Part shown: piece after piece, positions 9,240 through 17,333 of the stretch
How positions within the stretch are numbered: the first letter of the stretch is position 1
Layout: every line of letters begins with the position of its first letter
Assembly (NCBI GenBank): GCA_000432735.1
Contig: FR887816.1
Coordinates: forward strand, 90,297 to 129,652
Source of the DNA: Bacteroides sp. CAG:443
Lineage (GTDB): Bacteria > Bacteroidota > Bacteroidia > Bacteroidales > Bacteroidaceae
Length of the DNA: 39,356 bases
Reading direction: 5' to 3'
The notes under the pieces: generated by a model
What the model was told of the DNA's origin: nothing
The model's input: only the letters and a program-made list of their open reading frames with translations
Databases searched by the model: none
Translations under genes and position numbers: made by a program

Positions 9240-10577
9240 ATGAAGTCGACAACAAGTTATACCTACAAGGATATATGGCTGATAGCCTATCCCATCCTCA
9301 TCAGCCTGCTCATGGAACAGATGATCGGTATCACCGATACGGCATTTCTCGGGCATGTGGGCGAGATAGAACTGGGAGCTTCTGCCATCGCGGGCGTATA
9401 CTATCTAGCCATTTTCATGATCGGATTCGGATTTACCATCGGTTCGCAGATCCTGATAGCCCGCCGCAACGGAGAGGGCAATTACCGTGCCATCGGAAAT
9501 ATTTTCTATCAGGGCATTTACTTCCTTATGCTGATGAGCCTGGTGATATTCACACTCTCACAGCTTTTCTCCGAACAGATACTGGGCGTGCTGGTCGCCT
9601 CCGACCGTATCGTAGGAGCAGCAACCGACTACATCCGCTGGCGGGTATACGGTTTCTTCTTCTCCTTTATAGGTGCCATGTTCAGGGCTTTCTTTGTGGG
9701 AACCACACAAACCCGCACGCTCACGCTGAATTCCATTGTCATGGTACTGGCAAACGTGGTATTCAACTATACCCTGATTTTCGGTAAGTTCGGCTTTCCG
9801 CCCATGGGTATTGCCGGAGCTGCCATCGGTTCGTCGCTTGCCGAACTGGTATCGGTGCTGTTCTTCATCGTATACACGTATAAGAGAATTGATTTCCGCA
9901 AGTACGGACTGAATCACATCCCGGGCTTCCGTACCCGCGAGTTGTCGCAAATCATGCACATCTCGGTATGGACCATGATACAGAACTTTATTTCCCTTTC
10001 TACGTGGTTCCTGTTCTTTATCTTTATCGAACACTTGGGAGAACGTCCGCTTGCCATATCCAATATCATACGCAGCGTATCGAGCATACCCTTTATGACG
10101 GTCACCGCTTTCGCCTCAACCTGTAGTTCACTGGTCAGCAACCAGATAGGTGCCGGTCACAGCCGTCAGGTTCCGGCACTCATCAACCAGCATATCCGAC
10201 TATGTGCCTGCATCGTAGTTCCGCTGGTTGCCCTTATCTCGCTGTTTCCCTCACCGGTGCTGCGTATCTATACCGACATTCCCGACCTGATAGCTGCCAG
10301 CATCCCTACCCTCTGGGTACTGTGTTCCACTTACCTGGTCAGTATTCCCGGATTCATCTATTTCCAGTCGGTATCCGGAACAGGCAATACCCGTGCAGCC
10401 TTCATCCTCGAAATGATCGCACTGGTACTGTACATTGTCTACATCCTGATTGTCATTATCGGACTAAAGGCCGACGTCGCCGTATGCTGGACTGCCGAAC
10501 ACCTATATGCCATATGCATAGGCGTAGCCAGCTACCTGTATATCCGGAAATTCAACTGGCAGCATAAACGCATCTGA
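9240..10577 (+). CDS. MATE-family efflux transporter
   Basis: This 445-aa polytopic inner-membrane protein has about 12 hydrophobic segments. Its N-terminus is typical of MATE proteins (PILISLLMEQMIGITDTAFLG), and the helix pattern repeats in two halves. MATE exporters use Na+ or H+ gradients to expel organic cations, fluoroquinolones, bile compounds or other amphiphiles. The gene starts 15 bp after the PPOX-like flavoprotein and is probably co-transcribed with it. A terminator hairpin begins inside its stop codon. The substrate is unknown. Confidence 0.93.
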   Translation: MKSTTSYTYKDIWLIAYPILISLLMEQMIGITDTAFLGHVGEIELGASAIAGVYYLAIFMIGFGFTIGSQILIARRNGEGNYRAIGNIFYQGIYFLMLMSLVIFTLSQLFSEQILGVLVASDRIVGAATDYIRWRVYGFFFSFIGAMFRAFFVGTTQTRTLTLNSIVMVLANVVFNYTLIFGKFGFPPMGIAGAAIGSSLAELVSVLFFIVYTYKRIDFRKYGLNHIPGFRTRELSQIMHISVWTMIQNFISLSTWFLFFIFIEHLGERPLAISNIIRSVSSIPFMTVTAFASTCSSLVSNQIGAGHSRQVPALINQHIRLCACIVVPLVALISLFPSPVLRIYTDIPDLIAASIPTLWVLCSTYLVSIPGFIYFQSVSGTGNTRAAFILEMIALVLYIVYILIVIIGLKADVAVCWTAEHLYAICIGVASYLYIRKFNWQHKRI

Positions 10578-10613
10578 GGAATTCCCCTATCACGAATAGG
10601 AATATTCCTCTTT
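10576..10613 (+). terminator. Terminator overlapping the MATE stop codon
   Basis: The arms GAGGAATTCCCCTAT and ATAGGAATATTCCTC form a stem that starts in the TGA stop codon. A short TTT run follows. Confidence 0.65.
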
Positions 10614-10631
10614 ACGATTAGGAAAAAACAA

Positions 10632-10662
10632 TTGTCCGTATCAGATTCCCGGATTACCTTTG
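10632..10662 (+). promoter_or_regulatory. Promoter of the small lipoprotein gene
   Basis: A TTG -33 element (10632-10634) is separated by 20 bp from TACCTTTG (10655-10662), an exact TAnnTTTG box. The ATG follows 26 bp after the box. Confidence 0.65.
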
Positions 10663-10688
10663 TCATATCAAAACAAAAGGAGGTAGTT

Positions 10689-11120
10689 ATGAAAACAACA
10701 AGACGTAAATTTTATTATATAGTAGCCATATTATCTTTAATCGTTACACTGAGTTCATGCGAATATGTAGGTCTGGGAATAGAATTTGGCAACGGACCAG
10801 GTGATTACCGCGAAACAACCGACTATCTGTGCAGCCGTACCTGGACAGACGAATGGACCGACGACTACGGTATCTATTACTATCAGGAACTTCGTTTCTA
10901 TCCGGACAATACGGGAATTGACTATCTGTACTCGGAAGACCGGTACGGAAACCGTCAGGAATCTACCCTGAACTTCGCCTGGGACTGGTGGAACAGTAGT
11001 TATACAAGCATCCGCCTCAACTACGGCAGCCGATATTCCTACATGGATAACATTCAGATGGGAGGCAACCAGTTGAACTGTCTGCTCGATAATTATCCGG
11101 CTTATTTCATCGGAAAATAA
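10689..11120 (+). CDS. Small putative lipoprotein, function unknown
   Basis: The chosen ATG gives 143 aa. The upstream extension to 10632 would start inside the promoter. A purine-rich AAAGGAGGTAG lies just before the ATG, an unusually strong Shine-Dalgarno for this group, where initiation often relies on A-rich leaders. The N-terminus (MKTTRRKFYYIV, then a hydrophobic stretch and LSSC) is a signal-peptidase II lipobox with Cys about residue 20. The mature part is rich in Tyr, Trp and Asp and looks beta-structured (for example ELRFYPDNTG, FAWDWW). No catalytic motif is seen. The gene is transcribed alone between two terminators. It is likely periplasmic or outer-membrane anchored. Confidence 0.75.
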   Translation: MKTTRRKFYYIVAILSLIVTLSSCEYVGLGIEFGNGPGDYRETTDYLCSRTWTDEWTDDYGIYYYQELRFYPDNTGIDYLYSEDRYGNRQESTLNFAWDWWNSSYTSIRLNYGSRYSYMDNIQMGGNQLNCLLDNYPAYFIGK

Positions 11121-11145
11121 ATTCATTTAAATCTCTCTCTCAAAT

Positions 11146-11206
11146 TCTCCCCTTCCGCTTCTGAAATGCTGCTGAAAGTATGAAAAACGGAACGGGGAGA
11201 TTTTTT
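11146..11206 (+). terminator. Terminator after the small lipoprotein gene
   Basis: The arms TCTCCCCTTCCG and CGGAACGGGGAGA enclose a long loop of about 30 nt, followed directly by TTTTTT. Confidence 0.75.
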
Positions 11207-11212
11207 ATTTTC

Positions 11213-11261
11213 TGTACAAATTCTGCCGTGTTTTTGTACAAAAAGCAAAAAGATTTGTACA
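11213..11261. promoter_or_regulatory. Array of three TGTACA-centred palindromes
   Basis: TGTACA cores at 11213-11218, 11235-11240 and 11256-11261 sit in palindromic contexts (CTGTACAAA, TTTTTGTACAAAAAG, ATTTGTACAAAAAT). Their start-to-start spacing is 22 and 21 bp, close to two helical turns. This looks like a multi-operator site for a dimeric regulator. The 318-bp stretch 11121-11438 otherwise holds only terminators and the downstream promoter. Confidence 0.45.
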
Positions 11262-11273
11262 AAAATACGTAGT

Positions 11274-11314
11274 AGCCTCAACACGTCTTTCAGTAAATGT
11301 GCTGAGGCTTTCTT
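11274..11314 (+). terminator. Hairpin with T-rich tail upstream of the S9 peptidase
   Basis: AGCCTCA pairs with TGAGGCT, and the stem extends across a mismatch through CAC/GTG. TTTCTT follows. It could be a second terminator of the lipoprotein unit, a leader element or the 3' end of a small RNA. Confidence 0.45.
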
Positions 11315-11401
11315 ACATTCTCAGGAATGTCTTATCAGGAAGAATCTCTTCCGCTCCGAACTTTATCCATGATGCCTGTCGTATGTAGCCAAGAAAATGA
11401 G

Positions 11402-11409
11402 TATCTTTG
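11402..11409 (+). promoter_or_regulatory. Predicted promoter -7 box of the S9 peptidase gene
   Basis: TATCTTTG matches TAnnTTTG exactly and lies 29 bp upstream of the ATG at 11439. It rules out the alternative start at 11397. No clear -33 box is visible. Confidence 0.55.
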
Positions 11410-11438
11410 TTACCCGAAAAAATAAAAGTTCAAGAATC

Positions 11439-13565
11439 ATGAAGAAAACAGACCTTATGACAATGACGGCTGCCATGGTATTCGCAGCGTCGGGCTATGT
11501 CAACGCCGGCACTCCGGCCAACGCCGACAAGCCTATCATCGGCAAGCAAGAAATCAGAATCAAGGACAAAAAACTTACTCCCGAAGCCTTGTGGGCTATG
11601 GGACGTATCGGAAGTTCAACCGTATCTCCCGACGGAAAACAGATTGCATATACCGTGTCCTACTATAGTGTAAAGGAAAACAAGAGCCATACCGTTATCT
11701 ATGTCATGAATGCCGACGGCACCAATAACCTGCTGCTGACGACTACTGCCGACAGCGAAATGGAACCGGCATGGATCAAGGGTGGCAGCAAGATTGCTTT
11801 TCTGAGTGCAGCCAGCGGAAGCATGCAGCTGTGGGAAATGAATCCCGACGGTAGCGAACGCAAGCAGCTTTCAGCATACGAAGGAGGCATCGACGGCTTC
11901 AAGTTCTCACCCGACGAAAGTAAGGTGCTGTTTATCGCACAAGTGAAATACGGAGAACGTACGTCTGATTTATACCCCGATCTGGACAAAGCGAGCGGAA
12001 GAGTCATCACTGACCTGATGTACAAGCATTGGGATGAATGGGTGGAGAGCATTCCGCATCCTTTTGTGGCAACATTCGACGGCAATCAGGTTGGCGAGGC
12101 TACTGATATCCTGAAAGACGAGCCTTACGAATCGCCGATGAAACCGTTTGGCGGCATCGAACAACTGGCGTGGAGCAACGATTCCAAACAGATTGCCTAC
12201 ACCTGTCGTAAGAAAACCGGTTTGGAATATTCCGTATCGACCGACTCGGATATTTACCTTTATGATACTGAGAGCGGTAAAACTCGTAATCTGTGCAAGG
12301 AAGATGCTACAGATAAGAATTTGGGTTACGATACCAACCCGAAATTCTCTCCCGACGGAAAGAGCATTGCCTGGCAGAGCATGGAGCGCGACGGTTATGA
12401 AAGTGACCGCAACCGTCTGTGCGTGATGAACCTGAAGAGCGGAGAAAAGACATACGTAACCGAAGCCTTCCAGTCGGGTGTAGACGACTATTGCTGGGCT
12501 CCCGACGGAAAGACATTGTATTTCGTAGGCGTATGGCATGCTACCAGCATGATTCACAGTACCAACCTGAAGGGCGAGGTTAAGCAGCTCACCGACGGCA
12601 TGTACGATTATACCTCGGTTGCCATGCTGAACAACAAGCAGTTGCTTACTAAACGTCACTCTATCAGCGAAGCAGACGAGCTGTTTACAGTCGACCTGAA
12701 AAAGAAAAATACCGTAACCCGTATCACCAAGGAAAACGATCATATCTTCAGTCAGTTGAAAATGGGTAAGGTAGAAGCACGCTGGACCAAGACCGTCGAC
12801 GGAAAGGACATGCTTTCGTGGGTGGTTTATCCTGCCAACTTCAACCCGAACAAGAAATATCCTACCCTGCTGTTCTGCGAAGGAGGTCCTCAGAGTCCGG
12901 TAAGCCAGTTCTGGAGCTACCGCTGGAATCTGCAAATCATGGCTGCCAACGATTATATTGTCATCGCTCCTAACCGCCGCGGTCTGCCGGGATTCGGTAT
13001 GGAATGGCTGGAAGAAATCAGCACCAACTACGGAGGTCACTGCATGGACGACTACTTGAGTGCCATCGACGACATCGCCAAAGAACCGTATGTCGACAAG
13101 GATCATCTGGGATGTGTGGGAGCCAGCTTCGGAGGTTACTCGGTATACTGGCTGGCAGGTCATCACAACAAGCGCTTCAAAGCCTTTATTGCTCACGATG
13201 GTTTCTTCAACATGGAGCAGCAGTATCTGGAAACAGAAGAACTCTGGTTCACGAACTGGGACCTGGGAGGTGCATACTGGGAGAAAAACAACCCGGCGGT
13301 ACAGCGCAGTTACGCCAACTCACCTCACCTGTTCGTTGACAAATGGGATACTCCTATCCTCTGCATTCACGGAGAAAAGGATTACCGCATCTTAGCTTCA
13401 CAGGGAATGGCTGCCTTCAATGCTGCCAAACTGAGAGGAGTTCCAGCTGAGCTGCTCATCTTCCCCGACGAAAACCACTGGGTACTGAAACCGCAGAACG
13501 GTATTCTGTGGCAGCGTACCTTCTTTGCATGGCTGGACAAATGGCTGAAACCGGCAAACAAGTAA
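11439..13565 (+). CDS. Exported S9-family (DPP-like) serine peptidase
   Basis: This 708-aa protein starts MKKTDLMTMTAAMVFAASG with a cleavable signal ending near VNA. Residues ~45-440 are a PD40/WD40-like beta-propeller with repeated SPDGK-type blades. The C-terminal third is the alpha/beta-hydrolase domain of prolyl oligopeptidase family S9. The catalytic triad is S563 in GASFGGY, D648 in HGEKDYRI and H680 in DENHW. Such periplasmic enzymes trim dipeptides from oligopeptides; the size and domain order fit dipeptidyl-peptidase 5/S9C relatives. A HAD phosphatase gene follows after 25 bp and may be co-transcribed. An unusual operator-like array lies ~180 bp upstream of the promoter. Confidence 0.93.
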   Translation: MKKTDLMTMTAAMVFAASGYVNAGTPANADKPIIGKQEIRIKDKKLTPEALWAMGRIGSSTVSPDGKQIAYTVSYYSVKENKSHTVIYVMNADGTNNLLLTTTADSEMEPAWIKGGSKIAFLSAASGSMQLWEMNPDGSERKQLSAYEGGIDGFKFSPDESKVLFIAQVKYGERTSDLYPDLDKASGRVITDLMYKHWDEWVESIPHPFVATFDGNQVGEATDILKDEPYESPMKPFGGIEQLAWSNDSKQIAYTCRKKTGLEYSVSTDSDIYLYDTESGKTRNLCKEDATDKNLGYDTNPKFSPDGKSIAWQSMERDGYESDRNRLCVMNLKSGEKTYVTEAFQSGVDDYCWAPDGKTLYFVGVWHATSMIHSTNLKGEVKQLTDGMYDYTSVAMLNNKQLLTKRHSISEADELFTVDLKKKNTVTRITKENDHIFSQLKMGKVEARWTKTVDGKDMLSWVVYPANFNPNKKYPTLLFCEGGPQSPVSQFWSYRWNLQIMAANDYIVIAPNRRGLPGFGMEWLEEISTNYGGHCMDDYLSAIDDIAKEPYVDKDHLGCVGASFGGYSVYWLAGHHNKRFKAFIAHDGFFNMEQQYLETEELWFTNWDLGGAYWEKNNPAVQRSYANSPHLFVDKWDTPILCIHGEKDYRILASQGMAAFNAAKLRGVPAELLIFPDENHWVLKPQNGILWQRTFFAWLDKWLKPANK

Positions 13566-13590
13566 ATTCATTTTAAAACAATAAAGCGAG

Positions 13591-14220
13591 ATGATTAAGA
13601 ATATAGTTTTTGACTTCGGAGGCGTAATAGCAGACATCGACCGCGAGCAGGCTGTGCAAGCTTTCATCCGCTTGGGTGTGAAAGACGCCGACCGCATACT
13701 CGACAAATACCATCAGACGGGTATCTTTCAGGAGCTGGAAGAGGGTACGCTCACCGAAGAGGCTTACCGCAATGAACTGGGTAAACTGTGCGGACGTACC
13801 TTGTCGTGGGAAGAAGTGCAGCAGGCATGGCTGGGATTCTTCACAGGTATAGATGTACGCAAGTTGCATTACCTGGAAACCTTACGGCGTGAAGGTTACA
13901 AGCTCTATGTGCTCAGCAACACGAATCCGTACGTCATGGGATGGGCTTGCAGCGAACGTTTCTCTTCGGAAGGGAAACCGCTGACTGCTTATTTTGAGAA
14001 GTTGTATCTTTCGTATCAGATAGGCTGCACGAAACCCGACCGGCGTATTTTTGAGTTCATGCTTACCGATAGCAAAATGCAACCGGAAGAGACCTTGTTT
14101 GTGGACGACGGCGCATCGAATATTGCAGCCGGACGTGAACTGGGTATGTATACGTTTCAGCCCGAAAACGGAAGCGACTGGCGCGACGAACTGGCCAAGT
14201 TGCTCATCCGACTGAAATAA
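13591..14220 (+). CDS. HAD-superfamily hydrolase (YihX-like subfamily)
   Basis: This 209-aa cytoplasmic protein has the HAD motifs in order. Motif I is VFDFGGVIADID with nucleophile D8, motif II VLSNTN, motif III the lysine in GCTKPDRRIF, and motif IV LFVDDGASNIAAG. The second motif I aspartate position is glycine (DFGG), as in the HAD-IA branch that includes YihX, which dephosphorylates alpha-glucose-1-phosphate. Sugar phosphates are therefore plausible substrates, but specificity is not determined by sequence. It lies 25 bp after the S9 peptidase and ends at a strong terminator. Confidence 0.88.
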   Translation: MIKNIVFDFGGVIADIDREQAVQAFIRLGVKDADRILDKYHQTGIFQELEEGTLTEEAYRNELGKLCGRTLSWEEVQQAWLGFFTGIDVRKLHYLETLRREGYKLYVLSNTNPYVMGWACSERFSSEGKPLTAYFEKLYLSYQIGCTKPDRRIFEFMLTDSKMQPEETLFVDDGASNIAAGRELGMYTFQPENGSDWRDELAKLLIRLK

Positions 14221-14228
14221 CAAGAAAC

Positions 14229-14275
14229 CGAACCCCGAAAGCCAATCAGACCGCTTTCGGGGTTCATTCTTTTTT
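14229..14275 (+). terminator. Strong terminator after the S9 peptidase-HAD unit
   Basis: The arms GAACCCCGAAAGC and GCTTTCGGGGTTC are perfectly complementary with a 10-nt loop. A T-rich tail ending TTTTTT follows. Confidence 0.9.
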
Positions 14276-14407
14276 CTCGACGACCGACACGCACATACGG
14301 CAGATTCATCATACAACACCGGATAAATTCTTACAAACATAACCCGCTGATACAACGCCGTTTGCGACTGGAACGTTAAAAAAGTAGCAAAAAAGTCTTC
14401 AAAAAGC

Positions 14408-14438
14408 TTGCATGTTTAGTCATAAAGCACTACCTTTG
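14408..14438 (+). promoter_or_regulatory. Promoter of the tandem tRNA-Pro genes
   Basis: A TTG -33 element (14408-14410) is separated by 20 bp from TACCTTTG (14431-14438), an exact TAnnTTTG box. Transcription would start about 20 bp before the first tRNA. Confidence 0.7.
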
Positions 14439-14465
14439 CATCGCTTTTAAGGAAGAAACCTTCTT

Positions 14466-14540
14466 CGGGGTGTAGCGCAGTCCGGTTAGCGCACCTGCTT
14501 TGGGAGCAGGGGGTCGTGGGTTCGAATCCCGCTACCCCGA
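14466..14540 (+). tRNA. tRNA-Pro(UGG), copy 1
   Basis: The cloverleaf is complete. The acceptor stem pairs CGGGGTG with TACCCCG, the D arm contains GTCCGGTTAGC, the anticodon stem is CCTGC/GCAGG with loop TTTGGGA (anticodon TGG), and the T loop is TTCGAAT. The discriminator is A; CCA is not encoded. Length is 75 nt. Confidence 0.95.
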
Positions 14541-14580
14541 CGAAAAAGGAACTTTCATAACTGTTTTGAGATAATAAGTT

Positions 14581-14655
14581 CGGGGTGTAGCGCAGTCCGG
14601 TTAGCGCACCTGCTTTGGGAGCAGGGGGTCGTGGGTTCGAATCCCGCTACCCCGA
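14581..14655 (+). tRNA. tRNA-Pro(UGG), copy 2
   Basis: This is a base-for-base copy of the first tRNA, 40 bp downstream, with the same anticodon TGG and no encoded CCA. Both copies share the upstream promoter and one downstream terminator, so they form a two-tRNA operon. Confidence 0.95.
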
Positions 14656-14661
14656 CAGATG

Positions 14662-14713
14662 AATGTTGGTAATTAAACGATTTAAAGGTTTTAATTATCA
14701 ACATTTATTTTAT
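14662..14713 (+). terminator. Terminator of the tRNA operon
   Basis: The arms AATGTTGGTAATTAAA and TTTTAATTATCAACATT pair almost perfectly and are followed by TATTTTATT. Confidence 0.75.
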
Positions 14714-14737
14714 TACTAACTTCTATCTTTTCTCCTT

Positions 14738-15394
14738 ATGAAAACACTATCCGTAAAGAAAGTACTCTGCCCTGACGGCTGTTCCGCAGAGCAGATTCCC
14801 GCGTTATTCGATGCAGCACAGATCCCCTTCCAGCAAATAGACTGCGTAAACTGGAAAGATTATCCCTATACACCGGACGTCAAATTCAGAATTGCTCATA
14901 CAGGAGATGCGATACTGATACATTACCGCGTAACGGAAAAGAGCGTACGTGCCGTTGCACCGGCAGACAACGGACGGGTATGGGAGGATGCGTGCGCCGA
15001 ATTTTTCGTACAGCCTACCGACGAAAAAAAATACTATAACTTTGAATGTAACTGCGCAGGCACGCTGCTGATAGAATATGGTATACCGGGCAACCGGGAA
15101 CATGCGCCGCTGGAAACCGTCGGGCAAGTTGAACGCTGGGCATCGTTAGGCAGAATCCCTTTTGAAGAACGACTGGGAGAATGCTCCTGGCAGCTTGCGC
15201 TCCGCATTCCGGTATCGGCTTTTTTCCATGACAAGATAGCTTTGCTCGACGGGAAAAAGATGAGAGCCAACTTTTATAAGTGCGGCGACAAACTTCAAAC
15301 GCCCCATTTCTTGTCGTGGAATCCGATAGATCTCCCCTCGCCTTGCTTCCATTGTCCGGATTTCTTTGGAGAAATTGTTTTCGAATCGAAGTAA
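14738..15394 (+). CDS. CBM9-like domain protein, cytoplasmic
   Basis: This 218-aa protein consists of one beta-sandwich resembling the carbohydrate-binding family 9-like domains (DOMON/CBM9 fold). Blocks such as VKFRIAHTGDAILIHYRV, VWEDACAEFFVQP and FECNCAGTLL carry the alternating pattern and the conserved tryptophans. It has no signal peptide, which is common for these small Bacteroidota proteins, and no catalytic motif. It probably binds a sugar or other small ligand. The next ORF follows within 10 bp, so the two are likely co-transcribed. Family recognition is from memory of the sequence pattern. Confidence 0.7.
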   Translation: MKTLSVKKVLCPDGCSAEQIPALFDAAQIPFQQIDCVNWKDYPYTPDVKFRIAHTGDAILIHYRVTEKSVRAVAPADNGRVWEDACAEFFVQPTDEKKYYNFECNCAGTLLIEYGIPGNREHAPLETVGQVERWASLGRIPFEERLGECSWQLALRIPVSAFFHDKIALLDGKKMRANFYKCGDKLQTPHFLSWNPIDLPSPCFHCPDFFGEIVFESK

Positions 15395-15401
15395 AAAGAC
15401 A

Positions 15402-15800
15402 ATGCTTATAAATTGTTTTCTAGCAGCAGTTGTAGTCATGCTAACCATCAAGTTATGGATCATGACAGGGGATGTGCGTAAAATACAGCAACAACTAGCC
15501 GAACCTCAGACCGAAAACCGCAAAATCATAGAAGCACAGTTGAAGGCCTTGGAAGGAAAATCGGAAGAAGCATACGCACTGTACAAAGAAGCTTACTACT
15601 ATAGTCTGGTTTTGTTTTTCAATGAACTGGAAAACAAAAAGCCGGCAAGCAACGAAATGAAAGAAAAGTTATGGAAAGAAGGCTTCCACCGTATAACATC
15701 TTACTATTCCATTCAGGTAAAACGTTTGGGAAATTATTCTTTACCGGTGGACAACATGGAAACGTACGCTCAGATCTGTGCACGAATCGGGAAACTTTAA
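15402..15800 (+). CDS. Small single-pass membrane protein, function unknown
   Basis: The ATG at 15402 gives 132 aa and starts 7 bp after the preceding stop. The frame can be extended to a TTG at 15366 overlapping the upstream gene, but that is less likely. Residues ~2-22 (LINCFLAAVVVMLTIKLWIM) form one membrane helix, followed by a charged, probably coiled-coil segment (QQQLAEPQTENRK through LKALEGKSEEAYALYKEA) and a soluble C-terminus. I do not recognise a family. It sits between the CBM9-like gene and a DEDDh exonuclease gene. Confidence 0.65.
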   Translation: MLINCFLAAVVVMLTIKLWIMTGDVRKIQQQLAEPQTENRKIIEAQLKALEGKSEEAYALYKEAYYYSLVLFFNELENKKPASNEMKEKLWKEGFHRITSYYSIQVKRLGNYSLPVDNMETYAQICARIGKL

Positions 15801-15815
15801 AACAGAAAGATTTTA

Positions 15816-16310
15816 ATGGAAAACTTTGCAGCAATCGACTTTGAAACGGCCAATAGAGAACGTTCGAGCGTATGCAGTGTGGGAATTGTCATTGTAAAGG
15901 ACGGAAAAATCGCCGACAAGATTTATCGGTTGATACGTCCTTACCCCAATTACTACAGTTACTGGAACACACAGGTACACGGACTGACCTTCAATGATAC
16001 GGCTCAGGCTCCAACGTTTCCCGAGGTATGGAGGGAAATCGCCCCCCGAATTGACGGACTGCCTCTCGTAGCACACAACAGCCCCTTCGATGAAGGTTGC
16101 CTGAAAGCTGCGTTTCAAGTTTATCACATGGCCTATCCGGAGTATACGTTTTATTGCACTTGCAGAGCTTCCCGCCGCACTTTCGGCAAACAACTGCCCA
16201 ACCATCAGTTGCAGACGGTAGCACTCCGATGCGGTTACGACCTGCACCAGCATCATCATGCTCTTTGTGATGCAGAAGCATGCGCACAAATCGCCATAAC
16301 TATCTTATAA
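15816..16310 (+). CDS. DEDDh 3'-5' exonuclease (DnaQ-like)
   Basis: This 164-aa protein is a minimal DnaQ/epsilon-type exonuclease domain. Exo I is AAIDFETAN (D8, E10), Exo II is HNSPFDEG (D92) and Exo III is H146-H-A-L-C-D151. All DEDDh catalytic residues are present, so it should be an active two-metal 3'-5' exonuclease. It has no polymerase or BRCT domain in this length. It begins 15 bp after the small membrane protein gene. A degraded relative of the same family lies at about 25.1 kb. Confidence 0.9.
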   Translation: MENFAAIDFETANRERSSVCSVGIVIVKDGKIADKIYRLIRPYPNYYSYWNTQVHGLTFNDTAQAPTFPEVWREIAPRIDGLPLVAHNSPFDEGCLKAAFQVYHMAYPEYTFYCTCRASRRTFGKQLPNHQLQTVALRCGYDLHQHHHALCDAEACAQIAITIL

Positions 16311-16311
16311 A

Positions 16312-16370
16312 AAAAATCCGCTTCAAACTGCCACGCTTTACAGCAACGGGCAATTTGAAGCGGATTTCTT
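16312..16370. terminator. Bidirectional terminator between exonuclease and RluA-family gene
   Basis: The arms AAATCCGCTTCAAA and TTTGAAGCGGATTT are perfectly complementary. An A-run on the left and a T-rich run on the right let it serve both converging genes. Confidence 0.85.
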
Positions 16371-16385
16371 CTATCGGATATTTAC

Positions 16386-17309
16386 TTATTTTCTCAGCAT
16401 TAAATTCTTAAAAGGCGTGGGGTACGGTGTTTCAAACTCCATCCGTTCTCCCGTAACCGGGTGATAGAAGCATAATTTGAATGCATGCAGCGCCAGACGT
16501 CCCAGCGGATTTACCTCACAACCATAGCGTTCATCTCCTACAACCGGATGTCCCAACGTTTGCATGTGTACACGAATCTGATTCTTACGACCAGTTTCCA
16601 GTTGCAGTTCTACCAGCGAATAACCGTTAGCACGCTTTATGGTGCGATAATGCGTAACCGAATACTTTCCACCATCATCGACTGGAGAAGAACTTACATA
16701 CAACTTACGGTCGGTCAGCCACGAGGCAACAGTTCCCTGATCCTTTTCCATGTCCCCCATTACGATTGCCACATAACGGCGATCGTACACAATATCGTGC
16801 CAGTTGTCGCGCAACGTATGCTGGGTTTTTTCATCCTTAGCATACATCATAACGCCCGATGTTTCACGATCCAAGCGATGGACTACAAAAATACGATTAT
16901 TGCGATGTTCCCGCTTCACATACTCGTTCAGGATATGCTGTGCAGTTCTCTCCTTCTGATGGTCAGTTGCTACGGAAAGCAGCCCTTCCTTCTTCTCTAC
17001 CACGATAAGGTAAGCATCCTCGTACAATATCTTCAGCATCGGATGACGGAATTCGTGGTTGTGCTTCTCGCGACTTATCTGCACCTTCATACCCGGCTTA
17101 AGCGGATAGTTATATTGCGTCTGGATATTATTGTCGACCAGCACCACCCGATTGGTAAGCAAAGCCTTTACACGCGTACGGCTGATTCCTGCCATTTTCT
17201 TCATCAAAAACTCCATCAGCTCGGCAGGTTCCGTCACATTATATATGGTATACTTCGCAGCAGCCCGTGCCACAGGACGGCCACCCGCATTTCTATTTCT
17301 TCTCGACAT
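16386..17309 (-). CDS. RluA-family pseudouridine synthase
   Basis: This 307-aa protein has an S4-like RNA-binding region (ISRTRVKALLTNRVVLVDN) followed by the RluA catalytic domain. The catalytic aspartate lies in HRLDRETSGV, and further family blocks are YRTIKRANGYSLVELQLETG and RIHMQTLGHPVVGDERYG-like sequence. It isomerises uridine to pseudouridine in structured RNA, most likely 23S rRNA. Which positions it modifies is not certain. It follows rlmD by 24 bp on the same strand, forming an rRNA-modification operon. Confidence 0.9.
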   Translation of the reverse strand: MSRRNRNAGGRPVARAAAKYTIYNVTEPAELMEFLMKKMAGISRTRVKALLTNRVVLVDNNIQTQYNYPLKPGMKVQISREKHNHEFRHPMLKILYEDAYLIVVEKKEGLLSVATDHQKERTAQHILNEYVKREHRNNRIFVVHRLDRETSGVMMYAKDEKTQHTLRDNWHDIVYDRRYVAIVMGDMEKDQGTVASWLTDRKLYVSSSPVDDGGKYSVTHYRTIKRANGYSLVELQLETGRKNQIRVHMQTLGHPVVGDERYGCEVNPLGRLALHAFKLCFYHPVTGERMEFETPYPTPFKNLMLRK

Positions 17310-17333
17310 AGCTATCTTCTCTATTGATCTAAA

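Noticed and set aside
11970..13196. 408-codon minus-strand frame opposite the S9 peptidase gene
   Set aside because: It is a shadow of a strongly supported gene with the full catalytic triad.
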